Shown: one piece after another, positions 24,900-33,681 of the stretch
Layout of the letters: every line of letters begins with the position of its first letter
How positions within the stretch are numbered: the first letter of the stretch is position 1
NCBI GenBank assembly: GCA_937995595.1
Contig: CALKJW010000012.1
Span: forward strand, 20,278-84,277
Length of the DNA stretch: 64,000 nucleotides
DNA from: an uncultured Phycisphaerales bacterium
GTDB taxonomy: Bacteria > Planctomycetota > Phycisphaerae > Phycisphaerales > UBA1924
Direction of reading: 5' to 3'
Program-made: the position numbers and the translations under genes
Notes under the pieces: generated by a model
Told to the model about the DNA's origin: nothing
Database searches by the model: none
The model's input: only the letters and a program-made list of their open reading frames with translations

Positions 24900-27473
24900 T
24901 CATTCGGCGCGCGGCTCAACGCCCAGCAGGTGGCGCACCAGAAAGTCGGCCCGCCGCCGCCGGCCGTACGGCGTCTCCGCCGCGCCGTGCCCGACGCCGG
25001 GCATCACCAGCAGGTCGAAGTCCTTGTCGGCCTTGATGAGCGCGTTGGCCACCTGCATCGTCGACGCCGGGTCGACGTTCCGGTCCATCTCGCCGACGAT
25101 CAGCAGCAGTTTTCCCGTCAGTTTGTGCGCGTTGGTGACGTTGGACTGCTCGGCGTAGTGCTCGCCGACCGGCCAGCCCATCCACGCCTCGTTCCACCAG
25201 ATCTTGTCCATGCGGTTGTCGTGGCATCCGCAATCGGCGACCGCGACCGTGTAGAAGTCGCCGTGCGCGAGCAGCGCCCGCAGCGCGCTCTGCCCGCCCG
25301 CCGAGCCGCCGAAGATTCCCACGCGCGAAAGGTCCAACTCCGCGTGCGCCGCCGCCGCGGCACGTATCCACGCGATCCGGTCGGCGAACCCCGAGTCGCC
25401 CAGGTTCTTCCAGCACTCGTCGTGGAACGCCTTGTGCCGGTGCGCCGTGCCCATGCCGTCGATCTGCACCACGATGAACCCCAGTTCGGCGATGTCGTGC
25501 ATCACGCCCATGTGCGCGGCGAAGGCCTTGGGCACGAACGCGCCGTGCGGCCCGGCGTAGATGTGCTCGACCACCGGGTACTTCTTCACGGCGTCGAAGT
25601 TCGTCGGCCGCACGATCACGCCGTGAATGTCGGTCCGCCCGTCGCGCCCCTTGGCGACAAACCGCTGCGGAGGCGCCCACGGCAGCGCGAGCAGGCCCGA
25701 CCAGTCGGCGCGTTCCAGTCCGCACACCAGCGAGCCCGTCTCCGCGCTGCGCAACTCGACCACCCCCGGCATGTCCACGCGCGAGAAGCGGTCGATCAGG
25801 TACCGACGGTCGGGCGAGAACTCGACCTCGTGCGTGCCGTCGCCCTCGGTCAGGATCGTGAGGCCCGCGCCGTCGAAGTCCACGCGCGCGAAGTGGATGA
25901 AGTAGGGATCCTGATCCGGGTGAATCGCCCCGGCGCGGACCCAGACCCGGCGGTGGTCTTCGTCCACCCACTCGACGCCGCGCACGAGCCACTCGCCGCT
26001 GGTGATCGGCGAAACACGCGCCGGCTCGCCGCGCAGCACGCCGCGCTCGTTCACGAGGTAGAGGTGCCGCCACCCGCTGCGCTCCGACATCCAGACCGCC
26101 TCGCCGGTCTCCTCGACGCGGTGCAGGAACAGCGAGTTGACATAATCGACGAAGGTGTCCGGCGTTTCCTCGACGATCGTGCGTGCCGCGCCGTCTCGCG
26201 TCACGCCCACGAGGCGCAGCGCCTGATGGCCGCGCTGGTTGTAGACAAACGAGAACCCCGACGAGTCGGACGCCCACGCGAGGCGGTCGATCGACCACGG
26301 CGTGGCGAACAACTCGTCGGAGACCGCGATCTCCTCGGCGCGCCGGGCGTCGAACAGCCGGGGCTTGGAGACCTCGATCACGTCGCCGGGCTTGAGGTAA
26401 TCGAACGTGTGCAGGCGGGGCTGCACCCGGTCGGCGGGCGAGGACTCGACGAAACTCACGGGCCGCCGCTGCGCCGGCGTCTGCCACCGCACGACAAAGC
26501 GCGTCGAGTCCGGCGACCACACGACCGGGCCGGCGTAGCCCGCCTCGGGCGTGCCGTTGGTCGTCAGCACGCGCTCGGTCCCGTCCCGCACCAGCACGAC
26601 GTTGCGGTCGCGGATCAGCACGCGACTACGACCGTCGGGCGACGTGTCGCCCTCGCCGCCGCGCTGCGCGCGCCGGTCGCGCTCGCGCGGGCGCGGCTCG
26701 GTCGGTGCGGGCGCGCGCTCGTCCGCCGCGCCGTCGAGGACGATGACCGAGGGCAGGTCCGCCGCGGCCCCCTCGAAGAGCGTCGCCCCGCCCGCGCCGG
26801 TGATGCGCCAGCGGTGCCCGCCGAAGGTGTGCTGACGCCGCACGCCCCCCGGGGCGACCGCGCCGAAGGACCGTTGCTCGTCGCCGTTGAGCCAGAACAA
26901 CTCGGCCGCGGCGTCGGTGCGGTTGGCGACGATGATCGCGGTGGACCTGCCCCGCCGGTCGCGCGGACCGGCGCGCTCAAGCAGGAACGCCCCGGCCTGT
27001 TCGACCGGCACCTCCTCCACCTCGCCCGTTTCGCGCCGCACGCGGAACACGCGCGCCTCGTCGCGCAGCAGCAGGTCGATCGCCGCGCCATCGACGTGCA
27101 CGCGCTCGATGGGCAGGTTCGCCGCATCGATGTCGCGCCCCAGCGCCCGCGAAAGGCCCGCCGCGACCTGCGCGGCGTCGAACAACTCGCGCTTGTGCCC
27201 GGTCCGTGCGTCGACCTCGACATACCCGCGCCGGCCCCCGCCGCGCTCGACCACGTACCAGAGCGTGGTCGAGTCGGCCCACGTGACCTCGGAAACGGTG
27301 TTGACGACGCGCCCTTCGACGCGCTGACGCAGCGAAGCGGCACGCTCGTAATCGGCGCGTGTGCCCTGCGCCGGCGCTTGCGCGCCGGCCAGCAGCACGG
27401 CGCACGCGCCGACCAGCACGGCGAGCGCGGAGGGGTTGCGCGCCGAGGGCAACAAACGAAGCGAAGTGGTCAT
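24900..27473 (-). CDS. Prolyl oligopeptidase (S9)/dipeptidyl peptidase IV-type exported peptidase
   Basis: 857 residues. A signal peptide (cleavage near AQAPAQG, about 35) precedes a DPP IV-type beta-propeller (VVWSPDSTRFVVRWQ, LAWASDSSGFSFVYN, VEFSPDRRYLIDRFS). The C-terminal alpha/beta-hydrolase domain has nucleophile Ser in GIFGGSAGG (about 722), Asp in VGEMDRNVDP (about 796) and His in GVGHGAAE (about 829). It should cleave short peptides in the periplasm. AACAAT 6 bases before the ATG may be a -10 box. The next gene upstream ends 26 bases before this one starts. Confidence 0.9.
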   Translation of the reverse strand: MTTSLRLLPSARNPSALAVLVGACAVLLAGAQAPAQGTRADYERAASLRQRVEGRVVNTVSEVTWADSTTLWYVVERGGGRRGYVEVDARTGHKRELFDAAQVAAGLSRALGRDIDAANLPIERVHVDGAAIDLLLRDEARVFRVRRETGEVEEVPVEQAGAFLLERAGPRDRRGRSTAIIVANRTDAAAELFWLNGDEQRSFGAVAPGGVRRQHTFGGHRWRITGAGGATLFEGAAADLPSVIVLDGAADERAPAPTEPRPRERDRRAQRGGEGDTSPDGRSRVLIRDRNVVLVRDGTERVLTTNGTPEAGYAGPVVWSPDSTRFVVRWQTPAQRRPVSFVESSPADRVQPRLHTFDYLKPGDVIEVSKPRLFDARRAEEIAVSDELFATPWSIDRLAWASDSSGFSFVYNQRGHQALRLVGVTRDGAARTIVEETPDTFVDYVNSLFLHRVEETGEAVWMSERSGWRHLYLVNERGVLRGEPARVSPITSGEWLVRGVEWVDEDHRRVWVRAGAIHPDQDPYFIHFARVDFDGAGLTILTEGDGTHEVEFSPDRRYLIDRFSRVDMPGVVELRSAETGSLVCGLERADWSGLLALPWAPPQRFVAKGRDGRTDIHGVIVRPTNFDAVKKYPVVEHIYAGPHGAFVPKAFAAHMGVMHDIAELGFIVVQIDGMGTAHRHKAFHDECWKNLGDSGFADRIAWIRAAAAAHAELDLSRVGIFGGSAGGQSALRALLAHGDFYTVAVADCGCHDNRMDKIWWNEAWMGWPVGEHYAEQSNVTNAHKLTGKLLLIVGEMDRNVDPASTMQVANALIKADKDFDLLVMPGVGHGAAETPYGRRRRADFLVRHLLGVEPRAE

Positions 27474-27499
27474 GCCGCGATTGTTGACGTGCGGCGCGT

Positions 27500-29005
27500 T
27501 CAGGGGCCTGCTCCGCCCCCTCCCGCGCCACCGTCGCCCCCGCCCCCCGGGCCGCCGCCCCCCCCACCCCCGCCGCGACGGCGACGCCGACGCCTGCGGC
27601 GCCGCGGGCGTTCGCCCGCGCCCTCGCCGCCGTCGCCGCCCGGTCCATCGCCCGGCGCGACGCGCTCGCCACGCCCGGCGTCGGACGCGCCTTCGAACGA
27701 CACGCCCTCGCCTTCACCATCTGGACCGTCGTCAAGGTCCGGCGCGCTGCCTCGGGGCTCGGCGGCTCCCGTTCCCGCGGCGTCGGGGCGCGCGTCGCGG
27801 TCGCGGCCGCGCCGTCTGCGCCGGCGACGCCGCTCGGTCTGACCCTCCGCGCCGATCGGCTGATCGGGAGCGACTTCGCCCGAGTCGCCGCGCATGGCGG
27901 GCTCAGTGGGCGCTTCGCGCTCGGGGCGCGCCGCCTGCGGCGGGCCGGCGCGCATCGGCGAACGGTCGGGCCCGGCGCGACGGGGCTCGCCCGGCCGCGC
28001 GCCCATCGGCCCGCGCGCGCCGGGCGCCGGGCCGAACCCCGGCGGCGGAGGGGGAGGGGGCGGCGTCTCGCCGTCCGTGATCAGGTTCTCGACCGGCACG
28101 GCCACGTCCTCGCCGCTGGAGTCCAGCCGGACCAGCACCAGTTGGGTGAGGATCTGGCTGTCCAGGACCGTCGCCCACCCGTCGGGCGTCTTGACGCGGG
28201 TCTTCTTCTTGGGCAGGCGGGCGCGCAACTCGTCGTAGGTCTGGTCCTCGTAGCGCAGGCAGCACATCAGCCGCCCGCAGCGGCCGGAGATCTTCAGCGG
28301 GTCGAGCGTGGCCTTCTGGATCTTGGCCGACTTCATGGAGATGGGCTTGAGCACCTTGAGGAACTGCTTGCAGCAGCAGTGCTGGCCGCACTTCTCGTAG
28401 TCGGCGACCAGGCGCGACTCGTCGCGCGCGCCGACCTGCCGCATCTCGATGCGCGTGCGGTGCTCGGCCGCGAGTTGCGCGACCAGTTCGCGGAAGTCGA
28501 CCCGCTCCTCGGAGGTGAAGTAGAACGTGATGCGCTCGCCGCCCAGCAGCGGCTCGGCGTCGACGACCTTCATCGGCAGGTTGAGCGCGCGCGCCAGGAG
28601 GTTGGCGCTGCGGGCCATCTGCACGCGCGACTCGTCGATGGCGCGCTGCCGCGCGAGGTCCTCGGCCGTCGCCAGCCGCAGCACGCGCCCCTGGTTGAAG
28701 AACGGGTAGTCGCGCCCGCCCGAGTTCTCGATATACTCGAGCATCTCCTTGCGCGTGATGCTCTTGGAGCAGCCGGCGTTGGGGCAGGTGCTGGTGAGCA
28801 TCTCGGCCAGTTCGGTCCCGCGGTGCGTGCGGACCACGAACCTGCTCCCGCACCCCGGCTTGGCGTCGCCCGAGTACGGGAACTCGCCGATCATGCGCAT
28901 CGCGCCGAAGCGCACGACGATCGACGTCGGCGGCTTCAGACGCTCGTAGATCTTCCGGTCTTCCTCGAGGTCGGCCTCGAACTGCGGCAACGGATGGATG
29001 GGCAT
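27500..29005 (-). CDS. PSP1-domain protein (RicT/YaaT-like) with long Arg/Gly/Pro tail
   Basis: 501 residues. The PSP1 core (about 100-300) has the cysteine-rich signatures of RicT: YEKCGQHCCCKQFLKV and SGRCGRLMCCLRYEDQTYDELR. In Bacillus, RicT helps hold [4Fe-4S] clusters in a complex acting on RNA maturation with RNase Y. An N-terminal CPNAGCSK pair adds two more cysteines. From about 318 the protein becomes low complexity: a Pro run, Arg/Pro/Gly stretches, two long Arg runs and a Gly-rich end. That tail is far outside the usual family length (about 275) and resembles RNA-binding RGG regions. The core call is firm; the tail's role is unknown. Confidence 0.85.
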   Translation of the reverse strand: MPIHPLPQFEADLEEDRKIYERLKPPTSIVVRFGAMRMIGEFPYSGDAKPGCGSRFVVRTHRGTELAEMLTSTCPNAGCSKSITRKEMLEYIENSGGRDYPFFNQGRVLRLATAEDLARQRAIDESRVQMARSANLLARALNLPMKVVDAEPLLGGERITFYFTSEERVDFRELVAQLAAEHRTRIEMRQVGARDESRLVADYEKCGQHCCCKQFLKVLKPISMKSAKIQKATLDPLKISGRCGRLMCCLRYEDQTYDELRARLPKKKTRVKTPDGWATVLDSQILTQLVLVRLDSSGEDVAVPVENLITDGETPPPPPPPPGFGPAPGARGPMGARPGEPRRAGPDRSPMRAGPPQAARPEREAPTEPAMRGDSGEVAPDQPIGAEGQTERRRRRRRRGRDRDARPDAAGTGAAEPRGSAPDLDDGPDGEGEGVSFEGASDAGRGERVAPGDGPGGDGGEGAGERPRRRRRRRRRRGGGGGGGGPGGGGDGGAGGGGAGP

Positions 29006-29208
29006 GGTGATCGGCGGTGCGGGGTGCGCAGCGCGGCACGCGGCGGTGACCGCCCGGCTGCGCGCGGGGTTGACGCCGGCGAGGGGTGGGTTCCGACGCC
29101 GCGGCCGGCCCGCCGCGTCGGCTCAAGACGCACCGATCACGGGCCGGAGACGGCCCGTGGCAGAATGGTACACGATCACCGGGTCGCGCGAAAGAACCCG
29201 CCGCGGCG

Positions 29209-29553
29209 TCAGCGCCGGCCCGTGCCGATGCGCTTGCCGATGGCGAACAGGTCCTTGACGTCGTAGACGCCGAGCAGTTCCAGTCGGTTCTGGTTCTGGA
29301 TGCGGTAGGCGAACAACTGCTCGCCGCGACCGTCGAGCACCGCCAGCACGTCGTCGCTGCCGGAGTTGAAGGTCAGGGTGGTGTAGTCGCCAACGCGCGA
29401 GACCACGTCGGCGCGTGCCACGGACGCGCCCCAGAGGCGGTCGCCGGCAAGCCTCCCGGCCTGCACGACGACGAGCGCGGCGAGGACGAACGCGCTGGCC
29501 CACAGCCCGGCCGTCGCCAACGAAACCCGCTGAGTCTGTGTCGGGGTGTTCAT
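29209..29553 (-). CDS. Small exported protein, paralogue of the next gene upstream
   Basis: 114 residues. One N-terminal hydrophobic helix (about 14-34) could be a signal anchor. The rest reads DYTTLTFNSGSDDVLAVLDG then LFAYRIQNQNRLELLGVYDV. It is not a known family to me. The arrangement matches the neighbour at 29572 (DYTMVSGRYQGGTANMVYLL, ELLALEWNRNRNEFTPLGL): a strand pair, a display or storage of a value, then a polar strand ending in LG(L/V). The two are probably an operon, 18 bases apart. Confidence 0.65.
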   Translation of the reverse strand: MNTPTQTQRVSLATAGLWASAFVLAALVVVQAGRLAGDRLWGASVARADVVSRVGDYTTLTFNSGSDDVLAVLDGRGEQLFAYRIQNQNRLELLGVYDVKDLFAIGKRIGTGRR

Positions 29554-29571
29554 GGGTGTGTCTCCGGTGCT

Positions 29572-29910
29572 TCAGCGCGGCGCGGCGAGTCGGCGGCCGT
29601 CGTCGACGAGGCTGCGCAGGCCCAGCGGCGTGAACTCGTTGCGGTTGCGGTTCCACTCCAGCGCGAGCAGTTCCTGGTTCGCGCTGTCGAGCAGGTACAC
29701 CATGTTGGCCGTGCCGCCCTGGTAGCGGCCCGAAACCATCGTGTAGTCGCCGCGCCCGCGCTGCGCCGCAGCGCCCGCGCCGCCGCCCGGCTGCGCGCCC
29801 GCCTGTGACTGCACGCCCGCGACGGTCAGCACGGCCAGCGCCGCCAGCAACACCGCGTTCGCGGCGATCAACCGGACCGGGACAACCGGCCGTTCGCTCT
29901 GTGGGTTCAT
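29572..29910 (-). CDS. Small exported protein, paralogue of the next gene downstream
   Basis: 112 residues from ATG 29910; the ORF track start at 29958 is upstream of it, and GGAGACGCC precedes the ATG. One hydrophobic helix (LIAANAVLLAALAVLTVAG) is followed by a Gly/Ala-rich spacer and the same beta pattern as the protein at 29209. No catalytic or metal-binding residues stand out. Unknown function. Confidence 0.65.
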   Translation of the reverse strand: MNPQSERPVVPVRLIAANAVLLAALAVLTVAGVQSQAGAQPGGGAGAAAQRGRGDYTMVSGRYQGGTANMVYLLDSANQELLALEWNRNRNEFTPLGLRSLVDDGRRLAAPR

Positions 29911-30037
29911 CGGCGTCTCCTGTGTGAGAGAGCGGCGGAGAGCGGCGAGACAGGTCACACCATGCGGGGCGGCCCTGCGCGGTCGTGCACGAGTTGCCGC
30001 ACTTCCGACCCCCGCGATCCGCCTTCCAAACTTCGAA

Positions 30038-30292
30038 TCAGTCCTGGTGGCCGCGCTTGCTGGGAATGAGGTTCACCGCGACCGTCGCGCCGACCAGCAC
30101 GATGCCCAGCAGCATCGGCATCACGATCCCGTCGGTCTTGGCCTGACCGGGGACGGGGGGCTCGAGTTTCTCCTGGGCGGCACGGCGACCGCCGGTCGTC
30201 GGCTGCGCGGCGGCCTCGCCGGCGAGAAGCAGCAGGCCCGACGCCAGCGCAAGCCCGGCGACGACCATCGAGTGTCTGGCAAATCGCTTCAT
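30038..30292 (-). CDS. Small membrane protein, unknown
   Basis: 84 residues. It has a signal-like N-terminus (HSMVVAGLALASGLLLLAG, cut near AAAQP), a short polar segment, and a C-terminal membrane helix (IVMPMLLGIVLVGATVAVNLI) ending in SKRGHQD. Its ATG forms an ATGA overlap with the stop of the HYExAFE gene, so the two are translationally coupled. In the ORF track it is hidden in the 405-residue shadow 30038-31255. Confidence 0.65.
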   Translation of the reverse strand: MKRFARHSMVVAGLALASGLLLLAGEAAAQPTTGGRRAAQEKLEPPVPGQAKTDGIVMPMLLGIVLVGATVAVNLIPSKRGHQD

Positions 30293-30933
30293 CTGGACCA
30301 ACCTCCGATCACGGGTTCTGGCGCGGCGACCCACGAAGCCAGCGCGGGCGCTTCGGGGCCGACGTCCGCCGACCCGCCGGGATGGTACGCCCCGGACGCC
30401 GTCCCGCCGCACAGACCGAACGCCTGCCCGACAAACGGGTGGCTGATGCGTGCGAACTCGCGCGACGGCACGTCCACGGTACGCCAGCGGGCGCTTCGCA
30501 GTTTCATGAGCCGCGCGTAGTCGGTCACGCGCACCGCCCGCAGCGCGTACCACTGCTCCTGGTGCTCGATGACCTCCTGGAACAGCGCGTCGGCGGGTTG
30601 CTCGGCCCACCAGTACATGAACACGAACGCGGCCTCGAACCCCGGGCCGAAGAGCCCCTCCCAACGGCGCAGCGACTCCACGTCGTCGAGCGTGACCCAC
30701 GACTCCAGGCGCGTGCCGCGTCCCGAGACGCGCCGGCCCTTGACGTCCACGAGCAGGTTGCCCGCCTCGCCGTAGATGACAAAGTCGAAGGACTTGAGCG
30801 CGGGGTCGATATCCGCCGCGCCCGCCCGCGGCAGCAGCGTCTTGCGGGCCTCGTCGACCGCGACATACGGGACGCGCCGCGCCCGCAGGAAGCGCTCGAA
30901 CGCGCGGTCGTAATGGTCGCGCCTGTGCGCCAT
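30289..30933 (-). CDS. HYExAFE family protein
   Basis: 214 residues from ATG 30933. The naming motif is at the N-terminus: HYDRAFERFL (residues 7-16). A nuclease-like core follows: DFVIYGEAGNLLVDVKGR, in which D...E.....VDVKGR has the spacing of PD-(D/E)xK endonuclease sites. The rest includes RRWEGLFGPGFEAAFVFMYW and a Gly/Pro-rich end. The family is known mainly from planctomycetes and has no proven function; the nuclease idea is inference. A TACGCT box lies 7 bases upstream of ATG 30933, which supports this start over the track's 31002. Confidence 0.75.
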   Translation of the reverse strand: MAHRRDHYDRAFERFLRARRVPYVAVDEARKTLLPRAGAADIDPALKSFDFVIYGEAGNLLVDVKGRRVSGRGTRLESWVTLDDVESLRRWEGLFGPGFEAAFVFMYWWAEQPADALFQEVIEHQEQWYALRAVRVTDYARLMKLRSARWRTVDVPSREFARISHPFVGQAFGLCGGTASGAYHPGGSADVGPEAPALASWVAAPEPVIGGWSR

Positions 30934-30940
30934 GCGGCGC

Positions 30941-30946
30941 AGCGTA
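30941..30946 (-). promoter_or_regulatory. TACGCT box before the HYExAFE gene
   Basis: On the minus strand TACGCT ends 7 bases before ATG 30933. One of six such boxes; read as a -10 element for a leaderless transcript. Confidence 0.45.
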
Positions 30947-31057
30947 CCAACCACCACGAGGGCCCACAAGCGAGCCACGGGTCCGCGCGGGTCCACGATC
31001 ATCCACGTGAAACCGCCGCGGCGGTATTCTCAACAACCCTTCGAAAGGACACGCCCC

Positions 31058-31342
31058 ATGCCCTGCCTGGTCGCCGCCATCGCCTTCTTCTTCCCGCGCC
31101 TGGCGATCATCCTGCTCGCGATCTTCTCCGACTACATCGGCAGGGCCTTCAACGGCGAGTGGCTCTGGCCCGTGCTGGGCTTCTTCTTCATGCCCTACAC
31201 GCTGCTGGCCTACGCCTTTGCCCAGAACCACGGCGGCGGGGTGCACGGCCTGCACCTGGTGCTGGTCATCGTCGCGGTGCTGCTGGACCTCGGGGTCATC
31301 GGGGGCGGGGCCGACTCGTCGCGCAAGTGGCTCCAGGAGTGA
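31058..31342 (+). CDS. Small hydrophobic membrane protein, unknown
   Basis: 94 residues with about three membrane helices (CLVAAIAFFFPRLAIILLAI, WPVLGFFFMPYTLLAYAF, LHLVLVIVAVLLDLGVIGG). GAAAGGA precedes the ATG, and TATTCT at 31025 may be its -10 box. The segment between helices two and three (AQNHGGGVHGLH) has several His. It stands alone, divergent from the HYExAFE gene. Confidence 0.7.
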   Translation: MPCLVAAIAFFFPRLAIILLAIFSDYIGRAFNGEWLWPVLGFFFMPYTLLAYAFAQNHGGGVHGLHLVLVIVAVLLDLGVIGGGADSSRKWLQE

Positions 31343-31354
31343 GCTCGCCGCGCA

Positions 31355-33391
31355 TCACGGCCACACGTTGTTCCGCGGCTCCACGTCCGGCATCACCTCG
31401 TCCGGATCGACCGTCACGCTCCTGATCCGCCGCCCGCCCACGTCCCACGTCGTCGTCCACGCGTCGCCCTGCGCCCACACCTGCACCGGCAGGCGGCGGA
31501 CCTCGCTGCTGCCATCGGTGTAATCCACGCGGAAGGTCACCGGCATGATCAACTCGTCGAGGTTCGCGATCGTCACCCGCGCGTTCCTGTTCTCGCCCTC
31601 GGCCTGCATCACGCTCGTCACCGCCTGGTCCAGCACGCCGGTCGAGTAGAACCAGCCGCGCCAGAACCAGCCCAGGTCCATCCCCGCCACGTCCTCGATC
31701 GTGCGCGCAAAGTCCCACGGCCGCGGCGACTTGAACGCCCACCGCCGGATGTACTCGCGGAACGCCGCGTCGAACCTCTCCTCGCCGAGGATGCCCTCGC
31801 GCAGCAGGACCAGCCCCGCCGCGGGCTTGGCGTACTGCGTCACGCCCAGCGTGCCGCGCGCGAGCAGGTCGGGCGGGGTGTCCACCATCTGCGGCAGCGG
31901 GCGCGGCTGCTCGCGCGCCCAGCGCCGCGGGTGGCCCCGGCGCGGGAGCGTGTCCGGGTCGCGCTCCAGCGAGGCGTAGTAGTTCATGAAGGTGTTGAAG
32001 CCCTCGTCCATCCACGCGTGCCGGCGCTCGTCGGTGTTCACGATCATCGGGAACCAGTTGTGCCCGATCTCGTGGGTCGTCACGCCCCAGAGCGCGCGCC
32101 CGTCGTCCCGCGCCCGGCAGAACGCGACCATCGGGTACTCCATCCCGCCGACGATCCCGTTCACGTTCGTCGCCGTCGGGTACGGGTACGCGTACCACAT
32201 CCGCGAGTAGTGCTCGATCGACTGCCGCACCATCTGCGTGCTCCCGCTCCACAGGGGCGCGGCCTCGCGCGGGTAGAAACTCTGGCACAGGACGCCCTCG
32301 CCGCGGCCCGTCGCGCCGTCCGACCCCGGCCCCGCGCCGGGCAGGGAGCAGGCGTCCCACGCGAACGCCGCGGACGACGCCCACGCGAACGTCCGCACGT
32401 CTTGCGCTCGGAAGCGCCACGTCAGACGCCCGCTCTCGGAGCGCGGACGCGAGTCGGACGCGCCGATCTCGTCAACACCGCGGATCGTCACCGTCTCGGC
32501 CGACGCCCGCGCGGCGCTCAGGCGCTCGACCTGTCGCGGGGTCAGCACCTCGTGCTCGTTGCCGAGCACGCCCGTCGCCGCGACCAGGTGCGAGGCGGGG
32601 ACGTCGATCGCCACGTCGAAGTCGCCGAAGTCGGTGTAGAACTCGCCGGTGCCGAGGTAGGGCAGCGTGTTCCACCCGTGCACGTCGTCGAACTTCGCCA
32701 CCGCCGGGAACCACTGGGCGAGTTGGAAGATGGGCCCGTCGCGCACGTCGTCGATGCCCAGCCGGTCGGAGCCGTAGCCGGGCACCTTCGCGGTCCACGC
32801 GATGGTGAACGAGGCCCTGCCGCCGCGCGGCGGGATCGGCGCGGGCAGGTCGAGCCGCGCGACGGTGTCGTACACGTGCAGCGAGAGCGCGCCCGCGGGG
32901 TCGGGCGAGCCGTCGGCCCGGGCGTCGGCCGACACGCCGAGGACCTCGAACCCGCCGCGGAAGGCGTCGCGGTTGCCGAACCGGTCGCCGGGGGCGGTCG
33001 TCTGGGCGCCGAGGCTGTCGGGCCGGAACAGGTTCTGCTCCATGTGCAGCCAGAGGAAGGGCAACGGCTCCGGCGAGTGGTTGGTGTACTCGATCGTCGC
33101 GCGGCCGGTGATCGACCGCGCGGCCTCGTCGAGCGACACGCGGATGGTGTAGTCGCACCGCTGCTGCCAGTACTCCGGCCCCGGCTCGCCGCGCGCGGTC
33201 CGCAGCGCGTTGGGCGCGGGCCACGCCGGCGGCGCGAACCGCGCGGCGAAGTCCTTCGTCTCGCGCGCGGTCTCGCTCCGCGCCGCGGCGCGCGTCGCGC
33301 CGCCCCCCGCCGCGCAGGCCATGAGTCCACAGCACGCCGCCCACAGCAAGCCCGCCGCGCCCGCTCGCTCGATCGTTCGAAGTTTGAACAT
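31355..33391 (-). CDS. M1-family zinc metallopeptidase, lipoprotein
   Basis: 678 residues. The gluzincin site is HEIGHNWFPMIVNTDERRHA followed by WMDEGFNTF: two His and the catalytic Glu (about 437) plus the third ligand Glu 19 residues on. The N-terminal beta-saddle (ITGRATIEYTNHSPEPLPFL) is that of M1 aminopeptidases. The export signal ends in a lipobox (GLMAC), so it is probably membrane-anchored. The GAMEN-type motif is replaced by GGMEY (GIVGGMEYPMV), as in many bacterial M1 proteins. ATG 33391 is chosen because TACGCT lies 6 bases before it; a GTG at 33418 that overlaps the upstream stop is the alternative. Confidence 0.87.
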   Translation of the reverse strand: MFKLRTIERAGAAGLLWAACCGLMACAAGGGATRAAARSETARETKDFAARFAPPAWPAPNALRTARGEPGPEYWQQRCDYTIRVSLDEAARSITGRATIEYTNHSPEPLPFLWLHMEQNLFRPDSLGAQTTAPGDRFGNRDAFRGGFEVLGVSADARADGSPDPAGALSLHVYDTVARLDLPAPIPPRGGRASFTIAWTAKVPGYGSDRLGIDDVRDGPIFQLAQWFPAVAKFDDVHGWNTLPYLGTGEFYTDFGDFDVAIDVPASHLVAATGVLGNEHEVLTPRQVERLSAARASAETVTIRGVDEIGASDSRPRSESGRLTWRFRAQDVRTFAWASSAAFAWDACSLPGAGPGSDGATGRGEGVLCQSFYPREAAPLWSGSTQMVRQSIEHYSRMWYAYPYPTATNVNGIVGGMEYPMVAFCRARDDGRALWGVTTHEIGHNWFPMIVNTDERRHAWMDEGFNTFMNYYASLERDPDTLPRRGHPRRWAREQPRPLPQMVDTPPDLLARGTLGVTQYAKPAAGLVLLREGILGEERFDAAFREYIRRWAFKSPRPWDFARTIEDVAGMDLGWFWRGWFYSTGVLDQAVTSVMQAEGENRNARVTIANLDELIMPVTFRVDYTDGSSEVRRLPVQVWAQGDAWTTTWDVGGRRIRSVTVDPDEVMPDVEPRNNVWP

Positions 33392-33397
33392 GCGGCA

Positions 33398-33403
33398 AGC
33401 GTA
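33398..33403 (-). promoter_or_regulatory. TACGCT box before the M1 peptidase gene
   Basis: On the minus strand TACGCT ends 6 bases before ATG 33391. It supports that start and a leaderless message. Confidence 0.45.
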
Positions 33404-33414
33404 ACGCGGCGCGC

Positions 33415-33681
33415 TCACGCCGTCGCCGCACGCGCGGATGCGCCGGCGTCGGCCCGTTGCTGGGCCACGCTCCCGACCGTCAGCCCCTGGTCCTCGATCC
33501 AGCGCACCAGGTCGCCGATGGTCACCAGCGCGCGGTCGAAGCGTACGGTCATCGCGCCGCTCGCGGGGTCAACCGTGGCGCACCGCACCCCGCGGATGCG
33601 CAGCACCGACCCCGCCGCGAACACCGGCGGCGACTGCTCGCTGGGACGCTCGATCTGCAAGGCGGCGGTGTACTCGACCAT
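33415..33681 (-). CDS. Small HMA-like protein without the CxxC metal site
   Basis: 88 residues. The second half (VRCATVDPASGAMTVRFDRAL, then LVRWIEDQGLTV) matches the beta-alpha-beta end of heavy-metal-associated domains. The loop that should carry MxCxxC reads IERPSEQSPP, with no cysteine. So the fold may be kept while Cu/Zn binding is lost. It could be an unrelated small ferredoxin-like fold. The stop overlaps a possible GTG start of the M1 gene. Confidence 0.5.
   Translation of the reverse strand: MVEYTAALQIERPSEQSPPVFAAGSVLRIRGVRCATVDPASGAMTVRFDRALVTIGDLVRWIEDQGLTVGSVAQQRADAGASARAATA

Noticed and set aside
27520-27640. GC-rich tract at the 3' end of the RicT-like gene as a separate repeat element
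   Set aside because: It is the in-frame coding sequence for the Arg and Gly runs of that protein.
24930-27842. Plus-strand ORF of 970 residues
   Set aside because: It is antisense to the S9 peptidase; the composition is that of a complement shadow.
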